From Hymenopellis radicata (Eukaryota; Basidiomycota; Agaricomycetes; Agaricales; Physalacriaceae), in assembly GCA_015501595.1 (NCBI GenBank), contig JADNRX010000007.1, positions 372,001 to 436,000 on the forward strand: a stretch of DNA of 64,000 nucleotides, given 5' to 3'. The notes beneath the pieces were generated by a model. The model saw nothing but the letters and a program-made list of their open reading frames with translations. It was not told where the DNA came from and ran no database searches. Shown here in pieces: positions 35,501 through 46,841 of the stretch (the stretch's first letter is position 1; each line of letters starts with the position of its first letter). Both the position numbers and the translations under genes were made by a program.

Positions 35501-35675
35501 TCTCTCGCGGACTCACTCTCCCTCTCTCTCGCGGACTCACTCTCCCTCTCTCTCGCGGACTCAGTCTCCCTCTCTCGCGCGGACTCAGTCTCTCTCTCTC
35601 TCGCGGACTTGCGATCGCACTTTGTCTCTCGCGGACTCAGGAGCTCACTTGTCTCTCGCGACTCAGACTTGTCTC
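35501..35675 (+). repeat. CTCTCGCGGACTCA minisatellite, 24-bp period
   Basis: Units of 24 bp beginning TCTCTCGCGGACTCACTCTC at 35501 and 35525, then 35549 with one change, followed by four or more progressively diverged units keeping the core CTCTCGCGGACT. Open frames across it on both strands (repeating ADSLSLSL or ARERESES) are by-products of the period being a multiple of three. Confidence 0.9.
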
Positions 35676-36248
35676 GCGCTACGGTCACCTTTATCACGAG
35701 ACAATCTGCAGAATGCCGCGAGAAATGCTCTGACCACAGTTTCACTCGAAATCATTACTTGTTACTCGGAAAATCAATAAAGTGCATTTTGACCAGGATA
35801 ATGCAAGACGGATGCCAGAGAACGCAAGAACTGTAGGCCCCGCTTCGTGTATTTCAAGTGACCGAGATTGATTTTTTCAGTTAAATGTTGTGGTCTCGAT
35901 GACTCTCGCCATTCGCTAAAAGGGTTTCGATCGGTTCGTTAGGTGCCAATTAGAGCAGGTAGACGTATCAGTGGGATTCAGAAGAGGTTGTCAGTAGGAC
36001 TAGAGGGGCAGAAACCTCTGAGGGATATCTCTCGGCCGCGGTCTATTGTTGAAGGTTCGAAGTTCAACTTGGGAAGGCTTGAAATAGGAGCGAGTCTAGA
36101 CCGTGCACCGCCACACGGGCGATTTGTTCTCGGGGAATCCCGATCTCTCTCTGTCACCGGATATGAAGCTGTGAGCCAAGATGATGGCCAAGACACGCGC
36201 AGCATTTGCTTCTTACCACCGTCATCCCACGTCTCCTAGCATACCCAA

Positions 36249-36773
36249 ATGTTCTGTGAGTGTGATTGGTATTGTCGTGTGAACCCGTAACTGATTGTGC
36301 GCATGGAGTTTGCATTCCTATCTTCTGTGAGAATAGCTCCTACAGTCTTCTTGTAGTGGTAATGCTGACACTGCCTTACAGTTGGTTGTCAAACCAAGAT
36401 CAAGCCTGATGGCGTCGAGCAAGTCGCTCACATATGCCCGCGTTGTAACAACGGTAAGTCGGCGGTTATGGTTATGAAGAAGCTGCTAAGGATCCATTGT
36501 CAGCGTCCGTAATTGCGGCCAAGAAGAAGACTTGGTTTGAGCTATTTTTTATTCCTGTGGTCCCACTCTCGTCCAAACATGTTTGGGTGTGTACCATTTG
36601 CCAGTGGCGTACGGCCAACGGTCCAGGGTGAGTGGTGTCAATGTATCATTACCTGCGGTGTTCTCATCGACGCTACAATGGGCGTTCTTAGACTTCCAGA
36701 GCCCGCCGTTGCGTATAACCCGGGCTACAATGCGGGCTACAGTGTGGGTTACAATCCGACGTACCCGAAATAA
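36249..36773 (+). CDS. Zinc-ribbon protein with a 7-nt first coding exon
   Basis: Small uncharacterised fungal zinc-ribbon protein. Exon 1 is only ATG TTC T (36249-36255); intron 36256-36381; exon 2 gives FFGCQTKIKPDGVEQVAHICPRCNN; intron 36454-36503 (50 nt); exon 3 gives ASVIAAKKKTWFELFFIPV and CTICQW; intron 36628-36691; exon 4 gives a repetitive tail (PGYNAGYSVGYNPTYPK) and stop. CPRC and CTIC form the probable Zn site, flanking a hydrophobic FELFFIPVVPL that may contact membrane. About 95 residues. The spliced product matches a common basidiomycete protein architecture, which supports the tiny exon, but no transcript evidence is available. Confidence 0.78.
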
Positions 36774-37324
36774 CTCACCATCCGCTGCGTGGTACTTACG
36801 AGCGGCGACATACCGCAACAACATGTATCTATTACTCTCTGCTCTTGTATCATATTAATGCTGTTGGACATACTATAACCACGGTCAGTTGCGTCGTCGA
36901 GTTGGTTTCAAACAAGATATTCGTCTGAGGACTTGTTTCCGAGTTCCTTGCCAGTTCTTCGACTTCCCTGAAGAGCCTGCGGGATCGCGCAAATCCAGAG
37001 AGAGATATGTACCAGTGTAGAGCCTTGTTGATGCGTTCTAGACCGTTTCGTTTCGGCTTCGCTGGTCCTGCAATGTGTACATGGATGATCCTTTGTGATC
37101 AAGTTCCGTAGACCCGACACTGGTCCGACAACGATGCTGCGGTAGTCGGGCTGACAGATATCAGGCTGCATACAGGACGGATACTGCAGTTGCCGGCAAG
37201 GATGATCGACGTACCCGGAGTGAGACCGGGGACGCGCCTTTCACGTGGAAACGCTGGTTTCTCGTCTCCTTCCCATCCTAGCCGCTACCACTGCCCCAGT
37301 TAAATACTTGAATCGCTTGGAGAG
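36774..37324. other. Intergenic spacer
   Basis: 550 bp between two plus-strand genes; promoter of the acyl-CoA synthetase. An out-of-frame ATG at 37245 opens a 99-codon frame overlapping the start of the real gene. Nothing else noted. Confidence 0.4.
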
Positions 37325-40057
37325 ATGTCTGGACCTCAGAAGAAGACGATGCTTGTTACCGACCACGTACACCCGTTTCCCGCGGAGATCCCGTTCAACA
37401 GGCAGGCGGCAGAGGTACCGGGAACCAAGAAACCAGGCGGGACAGGTATGTAGGGATCATCGCTGTCGCCCGCCAAGAAGCTCACATTACCCCCTCACCG
37501 ACAGGTATATACCGCAACAGTACGCGCTCTCGCTTTTCGGCTGAACAGACCACTCTGACTTGTCATTTTGTCCAGCCGTATTCGGATACACAGACAGCAA
37601 CACCCCAGGCTCCTTCCAAACTGTCGATGAGATCTTTCTCAGTGGTATCACGGGAGGTCGCGACCGCAGAATGCTCGGCCACCGTCCTCTGGTGTCGACA
37701 TCGCCGCTCAAATTTGCCCCCTACTATGTCTGGCAGACCTACGGAGAGGTCGATCTCCGCCGTCGCTGGATAGGTAGCGCGTTGGCCAAGCTCTTTTCCA
37801 GCGGACAGCTTGGCGGCGGCGAGTTTGAGACCGTCGGTGTCTGGTCTCAGAACCGACCAGGTACGCGTGCCCGTGACCGAATTCAGGCTTGCAAGCTCAG
37901 ATAACACTTTTTTAGACTGGCAAGTTATTGACCTTGCTCTTCAAAGCCACAAGAAAGTAGGCGTTTCGCTCTACGACACGCTTGGCAGAGATGCTGTTGG
38001 TACGTGTGATTCATCCAATCATGTGGACAGTAGCTGATATCCCTGTGTAGAATATATGTAATGTTTCTTTTCCTTCAATCCCTATTCCAGCCAACTAACA
38101 CTGCTGTAGTATCAAGCATGCGCACATCACTGTCATATTCACGACCGCGGACCATATACCCGCGCTCCTGAAGATGGCTCCTTCAATACCCATCCTGAGA
38201 ATGATTGTCTGCATCGATCCTCTGCCTACAGATGCTTGGAACATTCTCCAGCAGTGGAGCGCGACGGTGAACATCCAACTTAAGAAGATGAGCGAATGTA
38301 TGCATTTGTTCCTCCTGCGAAGCTCCTCTAATAGTCTTTCCCCCTAGTCGAAGAGTTTGGTCGTGCCAACTTGATTGAACCTATACGTGCCACACCGGAT
38401 CAGTTGTCGTCGATCTGTTATACCTCGGTAAGTTGTTTTAATCGACGGAGACCGTTATCTGACGCCTTCAAGGGAACGACCAGCAACCCCAAAGGCGTCT
38501 TATTAACGCACAAAATGATGGCCACTGCGGTCCAATCCAACTTGTACGGTCTTCAGCTCCCAGAGGACGGCTCTTTGTTATCCTTCCTGCCTCTCGCACA
38601 CATATACGAAGTGAATAACGCGTCTTGTGAATCCTATCTGTCGAGTTCTGATCAGCATCCCTAGCGTGTCACAGAGTTCGTCTGCATCGCCATGGGCGCG
38701 AGCATTGGTTTCTTCACCGGTGACCCAGCCCGCCTTATGGAGGATGCTCAAGTCCTTAAACCTGCCATGATACCCGCTGTGCCCCGTGTATTCAATAGGA
38801 TATATCAAGGTGCTATGGCTGGTGGAGATGTACCTGGGCTTAAGGGAGCCATCTTCAGATATGCCGTTCAAACCAAGCTCGCTAATCTGCGCACTACCGG
38901 TGCCGTTACTCACGCCGTCTGGGATCGCGTTGTCTTTCGTAAAGTCAAGGCAGCCCTCGGTGGCCAAATGGAAACAATGATTTGTGGATCAGCACCGATC
39001 AACAAGGACGTGCTTGATTTCTTGAAGATAGCCATGTGCTGCAACATCTTGGAGGGGTACGTTTGTCAATGAAACTTTTGAGAGTCGTGCTAACTGTCGG
39101 TTAGTTATGGGATGACGGAAACTTGTGCGACCACAACAAGGGCTATTCCCGATGACCCCACTGCTGGTGGAACTGTGGGCCCCCCGCAGCCATGTAACGA
39201 GATTATGTTACTCGACGTCCCGGCTATGGGGTACACGGCTGAGGATAAGCCCTTCCCTCGCGGTGAACTCTTGGTTCGTGGTGACAATTGCTTCGCCACC
39301 TATTACAAAGGTACAGCTCTTGCATTCATGTTTATCATCGATTTCTGATTCTTATTTTGTCAGATGAAAAGAACACCACGGAGACCCTCGACGCCGATGG
39401 CTGGTTACATACTGGAGATGTCGTTGCCATTGATGAATGTGGACGAGTCAAAATCATCGACCGTGTCAAGGTGAAGAGCCTAGATGTTTTTAATTAAAGA
39501 TGAAACTCACTTTTGGCTCACTGTTGCTCTTTTAGAACATCATGAAGCTCTCTCAGGGTGAATACGTTGCGCTCGAGAAGATCGAAAACACGTATAGCGC
39601 ATGCTCCCTGGTTGCACAGATCTACATCCACGGAGATTCTTTCCAGCCCTACCTTTGCGCTGTCGTTGTCCCGGACCCGGTCCAGTTTGCCGCCATTATC
39701 TCCAGTGTCACTGGGACATCAGTGGCGCCAGAAGATGTCGGCATCATGGACAAGGCTACGAAAGATCCTAAGGTTACAACCGCCATCATGAACGTCCTGA
39801 ACTCGGAGGCCAAAAAGAACGGATTGAAGGGGTACGTCTCGTTATCACGCGAAGTGGTGGTTTCTAACACGTTTCACGATAGCTTCGAGTATGTGAAGCG
39901 CATCGCTGTCTCCATGAAGCCCTTCACCATCGATAACGGCACTCTTACACCCACATTGAAAATTCGCCGCAAGGATGCATACAATCTGTACAAGACTGAG
40001 TTGGACGCGCTCTACGCCTTGGGCGAGCCCTCAGCGGCGGTCGTTACTCGTCTTTAG
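37325..40057 (+). CDS. Long-chain-fatty-acid-CoA ligase (FAA-type)
   Basis: Activates long-chain fatty acids to acyl-CoA (ATP-dependent, AMP intermediate) for lipid synthesis and oxidation, on ER, peroxisome or plasma membrane. N-terminus [15 protein letters not shown]; then [12 protein letters not shown] and [15 protein letters not shown]-binding signature [15 protein letters not shown] (TS completed by splicing); motif [33 protein letters not shown] (FACS signature); and the C-terminal lysine region [19 protein letters not shown]. About ten short introns, including one after RN (37514-37574) and a micro-exon of 7 nt at 38051-38057 within [14 protein letters not shown]. The stop is at 40057; about 680 residues, typical for the family. 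No frame break found. Confidence 0.92.
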
Positions 40058-40343
40058 ATTTTGAACCAAGTAATATGGTGGCGTGTCTGTAAACTAATCT
40101 CACTAATGTATATCCAGCGGGGCAATTGAATTCATTTCATTCATTCTTATTGGAGGCTTGAGAGGTCCAGAGAACGTTCCTACACTCGGAACGTGGCGGT
40201 GAGTAGCGGAGTTCAGGGCTTCTGAATGAGTTGCAGATCCCTGAAAAATGAGTGCGGCCTATGGCCGACTGAATGCGTTCTACGATACATTCTCATTCAT
40301 TGAGTTACTTGATAAGAGGACAAGCCAAGATACACTATTAGTA

Positions 40344-42818
40344 CTACAAAACATAACGGAAGTCGCGGTTCTGGATATCTGTCAAGTCCAAGAATTCCTG
40401 GAACACGGGACATCAGGATATGGCTGACTGCATTACTATGGTGCGTACCTTGTCAACTTTGACCATCTCCCGTTGACCATCTGCAGTCATTCGTTCAATG
40501 TAGACATCATCGAAGCTGTCATCCGAGGGTTCATTATCGCGGCGCTTGTTCTCCCGATTGAGAAGGAAGCGTATGCCCAGTAATAGGGCCATGCAGCAAA
40601 GGTAGCAGATGCCAATGATGATCCATGGGACGTGGTTCCTGCAAAGTTCGATTAAACCGACCGCGGAACAGCAGGAAGACGATGGGTGCGCACCGAGGCT
40701 TATACTTGGCTTGCCACATGAAGGGACCGGCTGCGTTTCCTATACAGTACGCAGAAAGCATGACGGCATTAACAGTAATCTTCTTAGTGTGGCCCGCAGT
40801 CACGCTTGACAACCAGGAGAGCATTAACACTAGACCGCCGACGTGAGCTTTAAGAATAGGACAATGTGGCGTTTTGAATCGCACCAAATCCAGTCGTTCC
40901 AACGCCTTGGGAAAGAAGGGCGAGTTAGTTGGAAGTTCGCGTTCTCATCAGAAGGTGCCCTGCTCACCGGTGAGCCACACCGAGAATAACAGCCCGATCT
41001 TGTTGTTCCAGCTCAGGAAGTTGACCAAGAATACGCCCAGAATGTTCGGTACCAAGTACGCCGAGCCTACGTACGCCCGACTGTTGGGGATGCGCGCCGC
41101 AAGCGTCACTCCCGTCCAGATCGTAACAATTTCGACGACGCCGTCGACGCAGCCCAGGAGAGTGGTCTGGAGGTTCGTGAAGCCAAATGACGAAACGATG
41201 ATGGATCGCTGATTCGTCAGAGAGTTGGGGATGTTATCGAGCGCAGAGAAGAGGGCGAAAAGCCACGTCTTCGGGTCTAACAGCGCCTCGATCATCCTGT
41301 CAAAATGCGTCAATTGAATGTGCGTAAATCCATTCAAGGCGTTGCTACGAACTGTTCCTTCTTGAAGTGCTTGTTCTCTACTCCCGTTTGGTTTTCCTAG
41401 GAAAGGGTTTAGTAGACTTCCAGGGAAAGCTATGGTTAGTACTTACCTTAATTCGGTGGATCGCGATGGCTCTCTCGTGAGGAGTCAAAAACCACGCCGA
41501 TGTCGGAGAGTCCGGGAACATGAACCTGTAGTCGGAGTGCGCTAGGTCAACGCGTATTGAAGGAGAAGCCGCAGTCGACATACCAGAAAGTAATGGCGCA
41601 GATAAGCGTGATGATACCAGTGATAATCATCAACCTGCAACCCGTTAAACAAGGTGTGGTATCTGGTTTCGAAAGCACTTACCATTGCCATGGTTCAAGA
41701 GCAGTATTCGTGATATGTAATGTCCCAAAGCTGATGAACCCCGAAATGATTTGTGCTGATAATTTCTGACATGTGAGTGTGTGGCGTTGAATACAAGTCC
41801 GATTAACTCGCCAGTGCCATTCATTAAGACTTTACGATAAGCAAACACGTCAATGAAAGTCTCGAGTCCAAACAATTGTACTCACACCAGTAACCGACGC
41901 GAAGCGTTTGTTCCGTTCGTGTGTAGAACATGGAACTGACAATCATGAAACCGGCGGTGATTGAGCCCTCGCACACCCCAAGGAAAATCCGGCAGACAAA
42001 GAGACCTGCAAAGTTCTTACAAGCGGCATGGCAGCAGAGGGATATGCCCCAGATGAAGATGTTGCAACTGACTTTTGGTTAGATTGAACAAACAACGACA
42101 TTTGTCAAACCTACCTCATCCATTTACCGACAGGGAAGCGTTGAAGTCCCAAATTCTGTGGAAATTCGAACAACAGATAACTCAGATAGAACACCGTTCC
42201 AAGCCTGTTCGCGTTTCTCCGTGTTATCACACTGATACCAGACATAAGGAGATAAAGGCTTGCCAGTTGTACCTATTCAAAGTTAAATGCCGAAGACTAG
42301 CTTCATGAAAACAGACACGTACTGATTCGTGGTTAAATGTGTCGCCTCTCTAGCGCCCAAAATCAGACCACGGGAACCGACCTTGAGAACCGACCTCACC
42401 TAATTCCCAAAATTGCCGAGTTTCCCAGTGTGGTCTTGTCCATAAATTGAATCCTGATGCCGATAAGGTTGGGCGCGTGATGACAGCTGGGACAGTACGT
42501 ACCAGTACAGGGCTAGGGAAGGCGACGATCAGAGCGGGAGGGCGGGAATGAGAGGAATCGAGACGTACTGCACATCAGAGGAAGAATGTGCCTGTCAATT
42601 TTTCTCCTACATTAGGCGCGGCGTTAGCTTCAAGTGGCATATGCGGGCGGGTATGCATCCCACCTGACTCTGTCCGCTTCCTTTGGGTCGAGGTCTTCCG
42701 TGATGCCAGCGAGCAACTGTGCGGCTGTATCGACCTCCTTGGCAGCTACCTCGGTGTGGTGGTCATGTTTCTCGTCGAGTTTTTCGTCCATTAAAGGAGA
42801 AGGAGGCGTCGATGCCAT
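40344..42818 (-). CDS. DAL5-type MFS permease (anion:cation symporter family)
   Basis: Twelve-helix plasma-membrane transporter related to allantoate/nicotinate permeases. Start at 42818 (MASTPPSPLMDEKLDEKHDH) is followed by AAQLLAGITEDLDPKEADRVR, then RKIDRHILPLMC, FMDKTTLGNSAILGI, VFYLSYLLFEFPQN, IWGISLCCHAACKNFAGL, RIFLGVCEGSITAGF, DPKTWLFALFSALDNIPNS and the tail ending DLTDIQNRDFRYVL. The NSAILGI and CRIFLGVCEG blocks are hallmark sequences of the family. More than ten short introns; some junctions around 41.8-42.5 kb were placed only approximately. The substrate is not deducible; nearest possibilities are nicotinate, allantoate, pantothenate or biotin precursors. Confidence 0.85.
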
Positions 42819-43362
42819 GACTAGTGCCCAAGGTACAGGGAAGTTCGCGGGGGCAGGTGGGGCTTTTTGACGCGTCCGATGGCGACATTTATATGATCTA
42901 GAAATGGCTGCCACGCAGCTAAGTTAACCGTACGTACCGCCGTGGCCTATTCTCGAAGATAAGATATGAATGCAAAAAGCCATATGCTTTGATGAATCCA
43001 ACTGGCTCGCGGTCATTAAGAAGACTCAAACATCCGACGATACCAGTGAACGAATTTCAACAGGGCACTATAGCTTTCCATGGAACTTTGGCCGAGGCGA
43101 GGACACAGGACGTACGATTCCGAATTCCACCTGGTGTCGGCGGCGTGAGCGGAGGGCGTCTAAAAATAGATGCGGATGTCCTTCAGCCCGATTGCCGGCG
43201 ATCGCTCCTATAAAATCAGTATCCTAATGTTTTCGTGATGAGCATTGTGTCAATCACTGTCATTGAGCGCGTCGAGGACTGCTAAGCACCTGGACCTGCT
43301 GGGTACAATGGAGGGTTTCAAGGTACGATTCGCCGGATACAATACAATCATTACTTCTAAGC
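42819..43362. other. Intergenic region between the permease and the proteasome gene
   Basis: 540 bp between the permease start side and the proteasome stop. Only short chance frames on the plus strand. It contains the permease promoter; no specific site recognised. Confidence 0.4.
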
Positions 43363-44759
43363 TTATGCTGAACCCTCTTGTGCGCGGGTCTCCATCGCTG
43401 CCTGGCCGGCTGCAGTCGCAGCGAGTCTGGAACGCTTTCGCTCCGCCTCTGTGAAATACGACATGAACGCCACGCCACATAGACTGACAATTACTCGTAC
43501 CTGCTTCTTTCTCCCGTTCAATGTCTGTCACAATGGTCTCGATTTCCTCCAAGCTCAAGTTCTACAATTTGGTCAGAACGGTCCGAACATTCCAGCAAAT
43601 TACAAGACGATAGGCCGCTCGATCATGGCTGTCACGGTGGAGTGCAAGCGGCATGGACGGTATGATAACCAGGGAACTCTGGAGCGCGTGCACGGTGCCG
43701 GCAACGGCTTGAGATCCTTTGCCCATGAGCTTGACCTGCTGTCTGCAAGAGCGGTCGAATCGAGCGGCCTCTCCAGTGTTGAAATGCTGTCAACAAACCG
43801 CACATACAGTAACTTTGCCGTAGCTCTCCATCACACTAATCTCGATGTTTTTGGCTCCAGTTTGCACGACTTCCAATAAGCTCTTGACCGTCAACTTGAT
43901 GCTTTCCTCTCGCGACATGTCGTCTTTGTGGTTCTTTTCCAGGAATTCGCGAACGGTCTTGGACGATCTCCCGATTGCATTGGCCTAAAAGTTGAGCTAA
44001 CAGAAAAACAACAATGACGAAGCCTTACTTTCCATGCGCTGTAGATACCACTGGGTTCAGTTTGGTATAGACGAGGTCGAGTATCGTGGGATCGAATCCA
44101 ACAATCAGAGTTGATATTCCGAAAGGACGAACTCCACCCGACTGCGTGTATCTCTGCAAGACGATGAAGAATTTCGAATGATTTGAGTGATGTAAACATA
44201 CTTGTTGAATACCAGCAATATGCCTGGTGATGTATTCGACCGTGACGGGGTCCTCGACAGTCAGACGATGGCTCTGGCATTCTATCCGAGCCTTGTCAAT
44301 CAATACACGACCGTCAGCCGTAAGACCTGTACAATAGATGACGTTGATGTAGAGGCCTGAACACCAAGGACGCACCTGCAAACGCCAAGCAGACATGGTC
44401 ATCCAGCATAACCACCTTGCGCACTGTCCGCGCGTCTTGTAGTTGCAGGACAGATTTCTTCTCGACGCCCAAGATGACGACGTCTTTGCCTCGTACGCCA
44501 ACCTAACACCAGTTAATATCAGTCTGAATTCGACGTCGATGGGACTCACGGCGCAGGTTCCCTTTCTAACTGCTTCAGCAGCGTATTCTACCTAAACACC
44601 GGAAGTGTCATCAACATTTACACCTTCGACACGGTTCGCTTTTCCAACCTGGAATAAATGGCCATCAGGCGAGAAGACGGTGAGCGCTGATTGTCATCGT
44701 CAGTATGCGTTATCAAGTAAAGAATTGGACGACATACCGCGATCGTACGACCGGGACAT
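43363..44759 (-). CDS. 20S proteasome subunit alpha4 (PSMA7/Pre6), one single-base frame break
   Basis: Structural alpha-ring subunit of the 20S proteasome. Start at 44759 with MSRSYDR joined to the alpha signature [19 protein letters not shown], then [70 protein letters not shown] and [19 protein letters not shown]. The tail is long, with a charged part and [11 protein letters not shown] before the stop. Features fit alpha4 rather than other alpha subunits. The reading breaks at the GGG of 44088-44090 (coding-strand CCC) between IVGFDP and [13 protein letters not shown]; one more base repairs it. The gene is essential in yeast, so I take this as an assembly error. About 270 residues. Confidence 0.88.
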
Positions 44760-45033
44760 TGTTCAGTAAGGGTAATGGTCAAATGAAGGGAGAATGGCAA
44801 GCAAAGATGAATGCGTACTCCGTACACGCGTCGCGTTCCCAAAGTGGCTGCTGAGTCAGCCGATCACAGGCATCCCTTTTCGGCCCAGTCGAAGCGCCGC
44901 TCTCTTTCCTTCCACGTCCACTAGTCTTCAAGATTATTTCCTTTGTACTAGTATTCCTATCACTCGTGTTAACCTTTATGGCGTTACAGGTACATTTTTA
45001 TGCTCTGTTACCTGTATAATGAGATGAACGAAC
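44760..45033. promoter_or_regulatory. Shared divergent promoter, PSMA7 and ZUP1-like gene
   Basis: 274 bp between the start codons of a proteasome subunit and a deubiquitinase-type gene, so their promoters must overlap. No specific factor site identified by eye. Confidence 0.5.
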
Positions 45034-46449
45034 ATGTGGCTGCAGCCTGCTGCACCGTCACATTCATCCTCGTCATCCAGTGAAAAGCAATCCTCGAGCA
45101 GACGTCACCACAGGCGAAGAGATGCATCAGAGGCTGACCAAGACGTATTCTGGTATCCTTCCTTGAGCAGTCCTCTTCCAGACAACCACACGCCTGGTGC
45201 GCCACATTTACTGGAACGCGTAAGTGTGTTTATTTACGATTGACAGGTATGATGCTTTTACTCAAGAAAGCTATGAACTACTCTGTATCGCGCGGCAGGA
45301 CACGTCGCGCGTATCTATGCTGGGAACATGTAACTTACATATCCGGCCAATCTTGGGATCGTGGCTGGGGATGCGGGTGCGTTCGTACGAATGCCTCTCT
45401 GTCCATACTCACCTATAAATAGCTATCGAAACTTTATGATGATTTGCTCTGCCCTGGTAGAACAGCACGATCAACCCATGTACTTTCCTCTCCTCGATTC
45501 GCCGATACCCCCAGGTGTACGACATCTTCAGCTCTGGCTAGAAGTTTCCTGGGCTGATGGTCAGTTGATTCTTGACTTCCTTAATGTGTTCTCATAATAC
45601 GATAGGATACGATGTCCATGGTGCTTCCCAGCTGAAACCATTGGTAGGTACCAGTAAATGGATCGGGGTTTCTGGTTCGTAAAGTTCCTGCTTGACTGAG
45701 TGCGCGCTGAGACTTCAAGTGCAGATCTTTACATCGCATTCTCGTGCCGAGGCATTCCGTAAGTCCCGTATTCGCCGTGTATTAATCACATCCTCTAATT
45801 CGGTAATGCTAGATGCGAATTAGTGGACTTCAATTACTTGCAGTCTTTTGGTGGTGAGTCCTCACCGTTCATCCTAAATCCATACCAACTCTCGCCGACA
45901 TAGGCAATGAGGCTCTCATGAATTGGATCAAAGACTATTTCTCGTCGCCTTCTGCCCAGTTTCATCAATCCAACGCAACGGAAGCCTTGATGGTCGACAA
46001 CGTAGTACTCACAAGAAAGATGCCCATCATCTTGCAGGATGGCTACCATTCACGTACTGTTGTCGGGTTCGAGCAAGTTGACTCCACGACCATTGATCTC
46101 TTGGTTTTTGATCCTTCTCGGTGCGTTCTTTCGTCGCTCGCTGGCTGTTCTTGAATGTGGACATTCACTAGTCGTCTTCGCTCCAAGGTTCGCAGAGCAG
46201 CTTTGGCGCTCTTTGACCCTTCGCGGCAAGAAGAAATTAGCGAGGAAGTGCTTCGCGATGCTGCATATTTCTTCCGATACCACATCCATCGCAACGTGTT
46301 TGGGTGGGTCGTGTGGGTCAATTAATTGTCGTCTTCATGCTTACCTGCTTCACAGAAGGCAGTGGCAGGTTCTGCATTTTCCAATGACAGAGCCTTTGAA
46401 CGAGGCGCAAATGCAGAGGAGGAAAGTAGTCGTGAGTTCGAGACCTTGA
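45034..46449 (+). CDS. ZUP1/Mug105-like C78-family deubiquitinating peptidase
   Basis: Cysteine peptidase of the DUF1671/UfSP (C78) clan, whose members include the K63-chain deubiquitinase ZUFSP/ZUP1 and S. pombe Mug105. A Ser/Arg-rich N-terminus is followed by MMLLLKKAM, GRTRRAYLCWEHV, then the active-site block SWDRGWGCGYRNFMM (completed across an intron ending at 45421; catalytic Cys in WGCGYRN). Next is NEALMNWIKDYF, the His block DGYHSRTVVGFE, and LLVFDPS with the likely catalytic Asp. Intron 45197-45246 (50 nt, GTGCGC donor) is needed to reach the family frame; six others follow. The end QWQVLHFPMTEPLNE matches the family's C-terminal strand. No obvious zinc fingers upstream, so it resembles the short, Mug105-like form. 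About 350 residues. Confidence 0.8.
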
Positions 46450-46841
46450 GACTTCCTGGAGTCAGGTTCTTTTAATTTCGAGGGTATACCATACATACCC
46501 AGTGTTTGTACCATGTTTTGTGACCGCCATGTTGTATTTCTAAATAATTGTTGTTCAGTCCTTCATGCTTGAACCAACCATCATCCGAGGTCCTTTGGGT
46601 ACATCATGTAGTTTCAGCGAGGACGGGATCTGCGCAAAACTTGAAGGCCATGATAGTCGTAATAGAGAAGGTAACTTCCCGTGCTCATCAGACCGCGCTC
46701 TACGTATACACTGTAAGGGTAAGACAGAGCAGTCTAGCATCCTATGCGACACATACACAGAGCGGCCACTACAGATGGTTGCCTCTGAGATCAGAAATAC
46801 ACACACTATAGCTACATTTAAACACGACTATGTACAGAATG
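46450..46841. other. Convergent intergenic region
   Basis: 392 bp between the converging 3' ends of the C78 peptidase and MAT1 genes. Small frames on both strands with no motif. Confidence 0.4.

Larger units (their letters stand above)
34566..36248. other. Gene-poor right edge of the accessory island
   Basis: 1.7 kb with a short direct repeat (34630-34686), a CTCT/GAGA minisatellite (35501-35675) and an open frame at 34839-35063 (MAVLQNSLVTTITLPLAAAF, then Ala/Pro/Ser-rich) that could extend through an intron to about 35175 but has no recognisable domain. I do not call it as a gene. Confidence 0.4.

Noticed and set aside
35341..35745. Open frame encoding ARERESES-type repeats
   Set aside because: A 24-bp repeat keeps all frames open; both strands give repetitive frames, so coding is not supported.
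42630..42870. Plus-strand frames over the start of the permease gene
   Set aside because: Shadow of the permease N-terminus on the other strand.
45197..45250. Frameshift at the first exon junction of the C78 peptidase
   Set aside because: Using the GTGCGC donor at 45197 instead of GTAAGT at 45220 gives a 50-nt intron and keeps the family frame, so no fault is needed.
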